Below are positions 12,161-24,046 of a DNA stretch of 64,000 nucleotides, one piece after another; the first letter of the stretch is position 1, and each line of letters opens with the position of its first letter. Below the pieces are notes generated by a model that was given only the letters and a program-made list of their open reading frames with translations, was not told where the DNA came from and did no database searches. The translations under genes were made by a program, and so were the position numbers. This DNA is from Rhabdornis inornatus. Taxonomy: Eukaryota > Chordata > Aves > Passeriformes > Rhabdornithidae. The DNA lies in the NCBI GenBank assembly GCA_013397075.1, contig VWZS01000321.1, positions 2,186,179 to 2,250,178 of the forward strand, given 5' to 3'.

Positions 12161-15100
12161 TTAAGCGTTATCTTTTTATTTCAAATTTCCTTAGCTAAAT
12201 GAATTCCAGAACCAACTCAGTGTAGTTGCTTTCATTGCCATTTGGTGCTTTATTCTATTTCAAAGCACTTCAAGCCAGCATGCACACTCTTGCTCAAAAT
12301 ATTTTGTTATAATTTTTGTCATTCTTACTTATCTTTTCAACTGGCTCTTAGGTATGTTTCTACTTTCACAGCTTGCTCATCCAAAAGTGTATTATTTAAA
12401 TGTCCTCTAAGACAGGAGGAACTATTTTGAACACAACACAAAAGGAAAAGAAGAAACCAGTGCAAAGCACACATTTAAAATCATGCCTGCTCCAAAATTG
12501 CCTGTTTCTTGTCAACAGCTGGCACATTTAGACAACCAGAGATATCCAGTACATAAACTTCAAAAGCTACATCAGTTGAAACGCCTAATTTCTGTTTAGC
12601 TTCAGATTCATCCATTATGAAGAAAAAAAAATGTTTTTTTTCCCTTATCTGCCTCTCACTGTAAGTCAATTTCCTGAACTAAACAGCTGGGAAATAAAAA
12701 TACAGGTAGTCAAAACAGAGCAAGTAACAGAAATTAACTTCCAGATGAACTCTAGAAAAGCAATAAGCTTATTCAGCACGGTCATAATTAGTGAAATGGC
12801 TGAGGAAAGAAATTCACAAAATCCCACACTCTTCCCAAAGATGATATTGTAGCACCTGTGGATAACAAAAGTCGTATTTAATCTCTGCATATATATTGCA
12901 TTAGTGCTATTGAATCTTCTCTTCAACTCAACGTACAGAGAAAGTTTATGGAGCTTCCAATTCAATCCTATCACTGTTGACAAGACCAACCACCACAACT
13001 ACCATGCCTTTAAGTTAAACTACTAAAAATAATTTGTTCACTGAAAGACCAGGTAAAATTGCATCTCCTATGTAAGGAAGTGCATGCTTACTACCATAAT
13101 ATGTTTCTTTCTTTTGAAGAATTTCAGAAGAGTCACAGGGAAGCAGGATTATGGAAGAGTCTGGGAACTGCTTCCCCCAAGCCTCAAAAAATTCATTATT
13201 CAACTCTTTTTTTTTTTTGTGCTGGGTAATATTTGTCTGGATTCTGTGCAGCTTCCCTACTACCCATTTTATGAGGCACTTGACAGTTGTGTGAATTATC
13301 CCTTTATTTTTACAGTTTCGGTATGTACTTAGCAAAATTAGATGCCATTAGGTTTATAACACCACAATATACTCAGTCTGCACATTGTAACTCTTACTAT
13401 TGATTTCAATGAACAAGCAAATCAAGCTTGCTTGGAGGCCCAGGATTTCATGTTTTCTTATCTCAAAATTAATACAAGTCTACCAGAATCCAACTAATTT
13501 TTTAAAAGGAGGTGTGACAGTCTGAATTTGAAATCCTGTCTCAGAAATGCCCATCTCTGTGATGGGATGTGTGGCTATTGCAGAATTAAATCCAGCAAGT
13601 TCATACAGCCACAGATTATTTTAATAAAGAGATAATAAGAAAATAAAATATCTTAGTTATGTTGTTTGTTGGACAAGCCTTTAAAATTAGCTAAGATTGG
13701 CACCGTGTGGTTTAATAGCAAAGTTTCTTGCCCATTTGAGCACTGATTTTTCTGTGCAGAGTGTGAAACCATTATTCTCCCATGGCTTAATATTGGGAAA
13801 AAATATGCACATTTGGACCAATGTAATTATTTCTTACCCTTCCTCCTTACACTTGGAAGAAAAAAAAACATTTCCTGAAGGTAGCATTTAATGTCAGTTA
13901 TCAGCAACCACTGATGTTTGCAAGACTAGCAATTCAAACTCTGCAGAAATAAACAAAGCAGCTCTGTTACAGAAACACTTAAAATAGCTTTCCCTCTAAT
14001 TTTAAACCAAAGCAAGCCTTACATTGGTGTGAGTTTGAATCATCACAGTGTGAATATATTCATCTGCACTCCACAATTATGCATCAGACAACCAAGGCAA
14101 ATATATAACAAGTCAAGTAAACTGACAAAAAACTTAATCACAAAAAGTAGAACTGCTTTTCAAACACCACCTTGTGTAAAAGTGGTCTGTACCTTCATGT
14201 ATTTGTTTTTGCTCTGAAATAAATGCAATAACAACACTCTATTCTAAACCCATTATAGTCAACAAAGGAACTGTTAATGTTTCACAGGGACCACTGAGGA
14301 ATTGCCTGTTAGTTAATCTCAAACTTATGGTAGCGAGCTTATAAAAAATTCTGTCTAAAATATTTTCTAAGTAATGGTCACAACACAACTGGCCACATCC
14401 TCATTTGTGCTTATTCTCCATTCTATATTTGATCCCTGTTATTTGAATTTCCCTGTTAATCCCCAGCTCAGTGGTGGCTGAAGGATCTGGTGTGCAGACT
14501 TTGAAGAACAAATTTATAAGGTGCTATAACTTACTAATTTCTGCATTTTTGGCTTATGACTATAACTGCTATATAAGGAATTTTTTTTTTTGCATAAAAA
14601 TATTTCTGTGCTTGTTCTCTCTAATGAAGTTTGTCATCTTATTCATAAAATGACTCTCACATCAAAAAGCTTGCTGGCATTAGTTAATTTTTCTTCTATT
14701 AAAATTGCTTCCAAACTTCATTAGAAGGATATTTGTTGTGCACATCAACAGCAAATTATTTTAATAATTCAGTTAAGATTTCGCATTGTCTATTTAAATT
14801 CTTCAGTACTTCCTCAACAATAAAGAAAAAAGGTCCAACACTGTCATTACTCTGTCTGTCCCAGAATAGTTGGCACTCAAATGCTTTGTCAGCCCAGAGA
14901 CAGATTTACTGAGTTCAGCTAAACTGAAGACTATTAAATCCCCAAACATTAATCCTCTTTATTCAACAAGGGGTTTAGAATGAAACATAAATACTCCGGT
15001 TCAAAAAATTGTGTATGGAGTCCAAGTATGACAGAGCACATCACAGATCATTAGAGTAATTATTTAAAAGGCAAAAATAAAAGTTAAATGGTGGAGGTTT

Positions 15101-18100
15101 ATCTGCCTGAGCCTCTGCACAGCACAGAATTATTCAGGTTAAGAGAGATGTCCAGTGGTTTCTATAGCAGGGTCCAGCCACTGGAATGTCAGTCATATTT
15201 CATTTGTAAATGCCTACTTCATGTTAATATTGGTCTATATCCACCACCCTAAAGTATCTGTAACTGTCCTAGTATTTTCAGACTGAAGCAACAGAGAGTT
15301 CTCGGTCACATGTCAATGCAAAAATACTGCAGAACTAATTCATTAGTTAGAGAAAGAATATGGCAGTGTGTTTAAGCTATTCAAGAAAGAGGTATTATGA
15401 AAAAAAAAACAGCTATAGGTTCATTAACAGGCAAAACCATGAGAAAATGGAAGTATATCCTTGACTCACAGAGTCAAATGCAAGTCAAGCTACACTTAAC
15501 CTGTAGTGATTTATACCCACACACAGAGAGAGGGAAAAAATAATCTGAGAAAGGAAGAAAGTGGCTTAGCAAATCAAATTATTTTAGTGATTGCTGATAA
15601 ATCTCTATCTGAAACTGATGGAAAACCTGTTCAGTATCACTGAATTGCTTGGAGCTCTGCTGATATATCCCTCAGAAAGGTCAGATTTTCCCCACTGTCA
15701 TTCACCCCTCACAAAGATGCTTCTTTCTTTTGCCATCATGCCTGGAAATGATTCAGTTCCCTTAATTACCTATCTGAACCTGACAAGAATCATTTAAAGA
15801 GCTTGTTTAACAACTCAACCCATAGTCTCCAATATTTATTAACAGAACCAGAGCAGAGTCTTATTTTGTCCAATCAATAACAGTTTGAAATAATTAGAGC
15901 TCAATGAACCACAGCACCACATACCTTGCTTACTGGTATATTGTAGCCTGGCAAACACTTAAGATCATGTTTGATGCATTTTAAACATATATTTAACATA
16001 TATATTTTGTTAGCTTCAGGTCTCTGGCTGGCACAGCCAAAAAAAAAAGTAAATAAAGCTCATTGACCAAAAACCTATTGTTACCACTCTCTCCTAATAC
16101 TAACTTCCCAAAGATAAATCCTTTTTCTGAACATCACTACTCAAATTATAAGTACTATAAAGATGAAGCAGTGACAACCCTATCTGGTGTTACAAAAAAA
16201 AAAAAAAAATTAAAAAAAAAAGAAAAAAGAAAAATCCACTTGAAACTGAACCATCTTGTGCAGCTGGAAGGTTCATGGCCAAGACCAAATTCAACTTGTC
16301 AAAATGCAAAGTTTGTTGCTGCTAGTAAGGACAGTTGACAGTCACCTGAAGTTTGGAAACTTGGAAGTGTTTTGCTCCTTGAAGCAGTTTACCAGGTACT
16401 CTATTGTATTTGTTCCAAAACACAATATATTATTGGATTACATTGCTCTCTGGGGGAAAAGCCAGGCCCTTTTGAAATGGAGATGAGAGCAACTGTGAAG
16501 GGCTGCTACAAGAATATTTTGCTAAGTGACACCCCTGATACTTACTTGAGTAGTGTGCAACTTTGCTGTGCAACCACAGCTCTAATGAGATGTGACCAAG
16601 GCCTGGGAGCATTTGGTTATAAATATATATTAGCAAAGTTACAAGGCAGAATGATTCTTATATCCTATTTTATACTTCCAGCAGTTCCTGATATTAGAAA
16701 TGAAGCTGAATCATCTTAGCATTGGTAAGGAACTTGAAATATTTAAGAAATAACCCATCAAAAACTAAAATTCAATTTATTAAAAAAAAAAATGCATGAC
16801 CACTAGAACTGAATGTAGTGGGACCATGGGCACCTTAAATCCTAAACTTGCAAACTTTGCAGCCCTTATTGGTCAAGAAGACTGATTTTTCCTTCCTTCC
16901 TGTAAAACTATGGCACTGCAGTCAGTGAGGAATATATTTGGATGGATGGATGAAACAGTCTTAAATATTTGTGTTGCACTCAAGAGTATCTTAGGGTTTA
17001 ATTACAAAGTAAGGGGAGAGAGAAACAAAGGAGCTGTTATAGGTCCACAATTCATTTTATGATTTCATTTTCCCAGGGCAAACTAGTGCAAATTTGGTCA
17101 CCACACAACGGTGGAATGAAAAAAATTCTGGCAGAAACAGCTGGCCACACTGAAACCCCACAAGGTAGAAAACCTGTTAAGCATAGGAGTTAAAATTTGA
17201 ACTAAATTGAATGGAAGCTTATAAAAATACAACATAATGCTTCATAGGACTATACATAGAACTTTACCTATTGTCCACTTGCCTAAAATTTCAATTGGTT
17301 TGTGTCATACATTCACAAGCCAAAATAACATAGTTTATCCATTTGGTAAATCCAGTAATTCCTAAAAAAATAAAAATATGATTTTTGAATGCCCTTCTTC
17401 ATCCAGCTCTTAAACTCCTTTCCAACTCGCTGTTTGGACATGAGCTTCCGTTCCCTCATTTCTAGGTGAGAGACCTTTCTTTTTCCTCTCTTCCCCTCTT
17501 TTACTCTGAGTATGTCTTACAGATGTTATGGTATTACCACTATCTGAAAATTAATATGCTGCTCACAAGAGGCAGCTACCAGCACCAGAAACCAGATCTT
17601 CAACCATAGGATGGAATAACTGGTCAATAGTTGTACTGCTGTCGGTGCCAATTGACTTTTCAAGCTTGTCTGGGATTTATCAATTGTTTTCTATCTATTC
17701 TCTCAGGTTCTCCTGGATGCTGTACTCTGTGCTTTATTCCACAGACAGAACCTATTAACTTCAAAGGTATGTCAAGTGAGCAATCCTGCAGAAACCAGTG
17801 AAAATGCTTGTGCATCTGAAAAATTCACATATTGAAATCCTTTATTTCATCTTCTGAGATTCTTAGGAAGATATCAAGTTGCAGCCAATAGTTTTTGTTT
17901 TGGTTTGGTTTTTTCCTTATCTCAGCATTCTAGCAAATTGGGACACCAGTCCCATTTCCACAGCAAACACCAAGCCATTGGCACCTAGTTTTCTGAATCT
18001 AAAAAGCTACTTCTCTGGGATTCTAGGACAAAAATTTCCTCTATTACTCAGCTATTGTTTCCTGTTGTGCAAGTGCTACTTTCAGAATATATCAGCCCTA

Positions 18101-19631
18101 GAAATAACTCCTGTGTAGCCTCACTGTCATGTCTTCCTTCCATTTAATCACCAGCTCCCCATGTTTATCCCATTAAGATTTAGGGAATATAATCAAATTT
18201 CCAAAACCGAAAGGGGTTAATATTCAGTCTCCCTCCTCTTGCAATAGGCACAATATCAAGGGATGGGGGACAGCAGATTATGCACATTTATTAGAGCTGG
18301 AGGTTTACAAACCATTGCTGGTCACAGTGCAAGAATGGGGAGCTGTGACTTGTGCCCAAAAAGGGCTGTTTTGGAGCAGCAGTGACTTGCTGAATCACAA
18401 ACATTTTCTCCAAGCTCATTTTTTTGAGAAAAGCATAAACTCAACACCAAACACCTGCTTCTCTAAAAACTTCCTGTCCTTTTACTCTGCATACCCTTCC
18501 CCTACATCCTTTGTTTCCCACAATATTTTTTCCTAAGATGTCTCACATCCATTTCTCCTGCATCTACCATGACAATTTTCAGATGTCACTTTTGCTGTCT
18601 CATCATCATACAACCCTTCTGTTTGCACTTTCAAAGAAAAATAAGGTTTGATCCAGGCTGTCCTTAAGACAAGCTGCAGGAATTTTCTTCCCTGACTTAT
18701 TTGTGACTATCACATAATAGCTGTGCACAGCAGGATGCAGTGTCTCTGAAGAACAGGTATAAATATAAATGATTGCTCCTCCTTAGCAAAGCTACTTAGC
18801 GAAATCTCAGGCTTGAATCCCAAGGTCTGAGATTGCTTCTCTTTTGATTCTATTTCTGTTACTGCTAACAGTCTGTTTTATGAAAATGCACTGTGTTAAA
18901 GAAGAAAAGCAACTGGTCAAATAGACAAAATACTGTGATGGGGCTTGAGTAATAAGTCAAGAAATCTGCTATTCATCTAGTTTGGAATAAGGAACTTGGT
19001 GACTGGCAGTGCAGATCCAGGTGAGGAGGCTGCAGCCAGACAGATGCTTATTTTCCAGCACTGGGTAGAAAAGCAGACAGCAAGAGAGCTGGTTGAAACC
19101 TACTGCTTCCCAAGTAAAGTAGCTCCATGGAAGGAGAAAAAAAAAAAGTCTAAAAAAGAAAACAGGGACTCCCTGAGGCAATGAATGGGTGAGTAACCTG
19201 GCATGTTTGACAGGAAAAGGCTATTTTCACAGATGGAGATGACAGTGAAGGATGAAATCTCAATGGGGCTGAACCCAAAGCAAAAATCATGAAAAACAAG
19301 AACTGATCAGGCATCAGACAAAACCTCAAGTATTTACCAGCCCTTGATGAGTCCACAAGTGAGTCAGACAAGTGGCCAGCAAGCTCACACACCCAGAAAT
19401 GCAGCACACCACCAGGCTTCAGAAGTGCAGCAAAGTCACCCATGCGACAGTTGCTCAAAAACTGTGCATTACAGGACACAAAATCAGTGCAGCATGCTAT
19501 GAATTGGAAGCAAACAAGTTTTTTACCACAGTATCCACTGAATGAATAGAAATATGACAATAAATGGGACAGCTCAGAAACCTTTCACATTAAGAGAGGA
19601 ATGATCATCTAGAGGCAGGGTGAACAGGCAC

Positions 19632-19632
<1 letters not shown>
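12161..19632. other. Unique non-coding DNA, no gene confirmed
   Basis: Nothing here can be called a gene. Two weak splice-bounded frames were noticed and left out of the features. One is on the minus strand near 16551-16614 (acceptor-like CTCCCAG, donor-like GTAAGT). The other is on the plus strand near 18982-19021 (acceptor-like CATCTAG, donor-like GTGAGG). The rest is AT-rich unique sequence. Confidence 0.5.
16194..16234 (+). repeat. A-rich low-complexity tract
   Basis: About 40 bases are almost entirely A with a few T and G. No retroposon body is recognisable next to it. Confidence 0.8.
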
Positions 19633-19665
<33 letters not shown>

Positions 19666-19690
19666 AAAAAAAAAACAAACAAAAAAAAAA
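19633..19690 (+). repeat. Long poly-A tract (A32 plus A/C-rich continuation)
   Basis: Thirty-two consecutive A are followed by A-runs broken by single C residues, ending in TAACAAACCC. It resembles the tail of a retroposed transcript. However, I found neither a recognisable source gene upstream nor a flanking direct repeat, so it may be a simple repeat. Confidence 0.8.
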
Positions 19691-21064
19691 TAACAAACCC
19701 ACAACCTAGCTAGGCTCTGGCTATGTGATTTTCTGGTTTTTAAAGGGCACCACCTAAATCAGAGAATTGCACCTATCAATCAAGTGTTGTCATGCCTGAT
19801 TAAAAAAATGCAGCCCATGATGCATAAAAACAGGACAATGATATCACCTGCAGTCTGAAGGAATCTTTCAAGCCACTTCTGTGGGCAAGAAGCCTGTGAG
19901 ACTTGTTGGAACCAGAACAAGCACATCTAACAAGTGAAATGTCTGTAGCTGTAATTGCAGCAGCTGTATTCACTAAAGCCAGGAGAAAAAGAAATCCAAG
20001 AAAGAGTGAGGGGGGGAAAAAAAAAGCCACAGTAAGTTTTAATACCATTATTAAAGCAGGAGCCTTACTAATGACAATTCCAAACATTTATTTTTTTTAT
20101 TTGCAGTTAATAGAAGAGTGCTTTGGTCAGACAGTTCTCCAGGACATTTCATTTTGATCACTTTTTAGGGATGTGCTGATCTGTAGCACTGATAGCAGGA
20201 TCAGTGAAAAGCCTTTTTAATAATGATAATGGTAGTGAAAAGCAGCTTCATTTACTTTATCCCACATGAATCTTCATTACTGTGAGCAACCTAAGCCATG
20301 ACAATACTGGTGCTAAGTAGCCAAGCAAAAAGCATGAGCCATTTTCTAACAAACCTATTAAGAAAGCAGAATTAATAAGATCACATCTCAGTACCATGGT
20401 ACTCACTCCTTTCATGCAGCTATACAATATACACATATCAGCTTCTGCACGCCTGTGTTAATAAAGGAGCTGCAGGTTTCACCTGGATAGCCCTATCTCT
20501 GCTCACATCTGCAATGCTGCTCTTCTTCCCCCGCTGCTTTCTCTTAAAGGATGCCAAGAAAGCAGCATTTAAGTCTTTTGTCTTCTCTTTTGCAAACCCT
20601 GCACTGTTATCAGTTCCTGAGCAGAGACACTTTCCTGCCAGGCACCATGCCCAAAGCCCTGGCACTCAAAGGTTTTAACTCATTGCAGGACAGACCTGAG
20701 CACTTGGCACTGAACAGAAACCAGACTGGTCACAGACTCCAACAACTTGAGAAGTTCAGAACTTACTGAAATAAATCTCAAGCTGTCATTTTTCAACAGC
20801 CTCTTCTACAGATTTTATCTCTCATCACATAAACCCTCTTTTAACACATCTGAGCAACTTGACCGAGCTCCCTTTGGGGAGACAGGGGCAAACACCTCGG
20901 GTAGCTGAAGGACCACTCATCTCCTCCTGCACAAGCCCAGGCAGCCCCAGCAAGGCTGGGATGCCTCATCCCTGCATCCTTCATGGGCTCCACCCCGTGC
21001 TGTGCTGGCTTTTGTGCTGTGACAGAGCACAGCCTTGTCATTGCCAGCCCACCCCTTCCAATTA
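19691..21064. other. Unique non-coding DNA
   Basis: No gene or transposon is recognised. The block 20830-21060 is richer in G+C and contains open frames on both strands, but it has no splice framing. A 14-bp palindrome is listed separately. Confidence 0.5.
20390..20403. repeat. Perfect 14-bp palindrome AGTACCATGGTACT
   Basis: The 14 bases equal their own reverse complement. The role is unknown and a chance origin is possible. Confidence 0.7.
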
Positions 21065-21330
21065 AACCCTGCATGCCCCCTCTGATAATTCAGCCACGAT
21101 TTGTACCAGCTCTGAATTACCATACACTGTGAAATAGGCGTTTAGCTAAGGCTTTAATGGTTTTCCGGGAGAGGAAAAAAAAATAAAACAAACATACAAT
21201 GTGGATTCAGATTAAAATGGTGTAAATAGAAGTTAATGAATATTATTACTTGCGTTATTAGAACTTTCTGCTTGAAAAAATTTAATCTAATATTCCCGTT
21301 TTTAGTATTGCCAACAGCACTGGGGCATGC
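21065..21330. promoter_or_regulatory. Possible conserved non-coding element
   Basis: The sequence is complex and retains several CpGs (CCACGATTT, AGGCGTTTAGC, TTCCGGGAG, CTTGCGTTATT, TTCCCGTTT) in AT-rich surroundings where CpG is scarce. It has no ORF and no repeat signature. This pattern suggests constraint, but no comparison could be made. Confidence 0.22.
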
Positions 21331-23709
21331 AGTTCAATAGTTCAAAGTTACCAGCTTTATAATTGCTTTCTCCAGACCTTAAAAAAGGCATTTAAGTTTC
21401 AGGATGTAACAGAATGGAATGAACTACCCATAGTCACTTCAAATGCAAGGGAAAAAAGTTGTTACTGTGCTCAGGTATTTACATCCCTTTTCCTTTGAGA
21501 AACATGAGGAAGAACTAAAAAGCATGGTAAACAAATGAGAGAAAATTCTGTAATCAAAGAATTAGGAAGCCTTGGGCATTTCCAGCTCAACCAGTACTTT
21601 TAAAAGAGAGAGTTAAGTTGAAATTTTAAGTGATATCACAGTTTTTCTGCAAGACACAATGTTTTAAAGTCTAAATTGTACTTTATTTACTCTTATCTGT
21701 GCTTCGTGTACTCGGTAGAATGTAAGCTGGATTCATCTCATAATGCAGCTCACTCAAGACAAAAGGTGTTGCTAGCATGTTGTCTTCAGGTTAAATGATG
21801 TTACAGTTTACTGACCAATCTGTTTTAACATCACCAGTTAATGCTGCATGCAGAGACCATGGCATTGGAAAGATGAATTATTTTGTCCTGGTACTGACAG
21901 CTGCCTTGTTGACAAGACCATCAGATTTACCATTTCAGGGGCAGCAATACCTGAGGGCCGTCTGTAAGAAGGACACATTGTTTTCTGAACTACTATAGTG
22001 ATTATGTAAGTTTCAAATATTTGAAAATACAATTAAAACAAGAGACACAAATATCAATTACAGGAGGAAAACCCCCTAGGAAACTAGCCCAAGAAGTCCT
22101 ATTTCAAATCTCATACACGCTTTTCCTGCCTGAATTACTCACCATTTTACACTTGGATAGATTAAAGAATTGGAGAAATAGTTATAACTTGAATATGTAG
22201 GAGCAGATTGACACAAATTACTATGACAATCAGTCCAGTTATTTCACAGGCCTTGTTTCAGGCAGAGTAATTTGGCTCCCAAATCCTAAAGGTTTTTTGA
22301 GATTTACAGAATCCCTAGGAGATGGGAGTAGGTAAGAAATGAAAGACCATCCTTATCCAAACACTGCTTTGGATGTTCTTACTTTGCTCACCTACATCCA
22401 TAGTGAAATTACCATTTATAAAAGGAAAGCACCATGATTCTCACTAAGGCTATTACTGAGATAATTGCCTAATAATTCTGTTGTTCAAATGCCACGCTCA
22501 ATGGCTCTGCAAGCTTTTACAAAGGAGGAGAAATACCTCCAGAGATAGCAAGCCTTCCTTTCCTGCATCTGCCATTAAAAAAAAAATAAATAAATTAAAA
22601 AAAATAAAAATAAAAACAAACCTTGAAGTGAAGAGCTTCTGCAGTTTGTAAAGTTCTGAGGTAGAATAGGGACCACAGGGTGAGGCTGCCATGGAGTTCC
22701 AGGTTTGTATGCTATATAACACAAAAGACCATGATTCAGTGCAGCCCCAGTACTGTTTGCTTTTCAAATTCAGTGCGCTTTGTGCAATACAGCAGAAATG
22801 TCAGGCACAGCTAAGCTTAAACTCATGTTTAACCTGCAAGCCTTCCTCGCTTTACAGACCAATAAAACTTGCAATGACTTCAATGGGCACTTGAACCAAA
22901 GAGCCCTTTTGAAATTATCTGGGATGAAAAGCTCGGATTTTTTTGACGTTAATGCTAAGATCTGAAACAAAATAACATTTAGGAGGCACATAACTTCTTT
23001 TTGTTGTTTTGAAGGCTCACTAGTAGAGATCAACAGGATCAACACTTACAGTTTGTGAACAACTCCTGAGAAAATGCTTGAAGGGCTTTGTTTATAGTGA
23101 AATACCCAAGTATTACTTCTTTCCTTTTAGACCTTTGTGCATCACGAAAGAACTTGACCTGACTCAAGATCAGAAAAGTCCAAGAAAATCTTGTTGTTTG
23201 GGCACATTTCTGACATCAGCATGTGAGATCTTGCCTGAACACACTGAAAATCCAGACAACTGATACAAGTGTAGGAGCTAATTACCTGCTCAATATTCAC
23301 TGAGTGCTCAGTTTGAATAGCAAAGCCTTCAAGGCACTGAGTTTTCATTTCGCTAATACCAGTGCAAAACTCAAGTATGTTCTGTGCTTTTTTTTTGTTT
23401 TTTTGTTTCTAGGTGGCAGGGATGCTACTGACAGCAAATGTAGCTGAAAGCTTCTGAGACAGTGCACTTGACAGTGCTCACAGTCTGGTCATATCCACAG
23501 GCATGGCTCTGTTTCAGCAACATGGAAGTGCCCATTGTACTTAACTTTTGAACATCTTCTGCTGAATCTATTCATAAAAATAATTAAATATGTGTTGTAA
23601 AAGCTAAGAAAAACCTACTTATAAAAAATGGTTATACTTCATATATTCTAATACAAAAATTTTACCTTTTTTCCTTTTCATTACTGCAAAGCAATTTCGG
23701 CCAACTTAC
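21331..23709. other. Unique non-coding DNA
   Basis: No gene or transposon is recognised. It contains the A-rich tract at 22577-22620 and AT-rich unique sequence. Confidence 0.5.
22577..22620 (+). repeat. A-rich (AAAT)-like low-complexity tract
   Basis: About 44 bases consist of A-runs separated by single T or TT and ending in AAAAACAAA. Confidence 0.8.
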
Positions 23710-23781
23710 AGATATTTCAACAGATTTTATTATTTGTGTGATGGAAGCATGAGAGCATCCATTTAATAGATTAAAACACCG
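23710..23781 (-). CDS. Weak candidate internal exon, unknown gene
   Basis: On the minus strand a pyrimidine-rich acceptor (TAATTCTCTGCTGCAG) precedes 72 bp. These are open in one frame (24 codons starting RCFNLLNGCSHAS) and are followed by GTAAGT. Both boundaries fall in phase 0. The base before the donor is T rather than G, which weakens it. I recognise no family. The same open frame continues beyond both boundaries, so this may be a chance arrangement. Confidence 0.18.
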
Positions 23782-24034
23782 CTGCAGCAGAGAATTACTA
23801 AGAGCACAATGATGAAAGAAGCATTTGAATTTAACAGATTGAACCATATCACCTGGAGGAAGGCTGGGGGCTGCCCAAACTGCACACAAAGTGCAGCCCC
23901 AGAGGTTTTGCACAGACCTGCAGTGCTCCCACACCTGGAAGTTTCCAGTGCAAAAAGTGAACTCCAGAAGCACCAGGGGATGAGGCACTGCTGCAAACTC
24001 CAGGCTCCTGTATTCTAAGAGCTGGATCCGTGCT

Positions 24035-24046
24035 GGGGGGGGGGGG
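24035..24046 (+). repeat. G12 homopolymer
   Basis: Twelve consecutive G are followed by AATTCCCC. It is a possible quadruplex or slippage-prone site, and its length is likely to be uncertain in the assembly. Confidence 0.8.

Noticed and set aside
16551..16614. Minus-strand segment between CTCCCAG and GTAAGT
   Set aside because: The acceptor lacks a good pyrimidine tract, two frames are open and no partner exon was found.
18982..19021. Plus-strand 40-bp segment between CATCTAG and GTGAGG
   Set aside because: The splice sites are reasonable, but it is isolated, very short and open in two frames.
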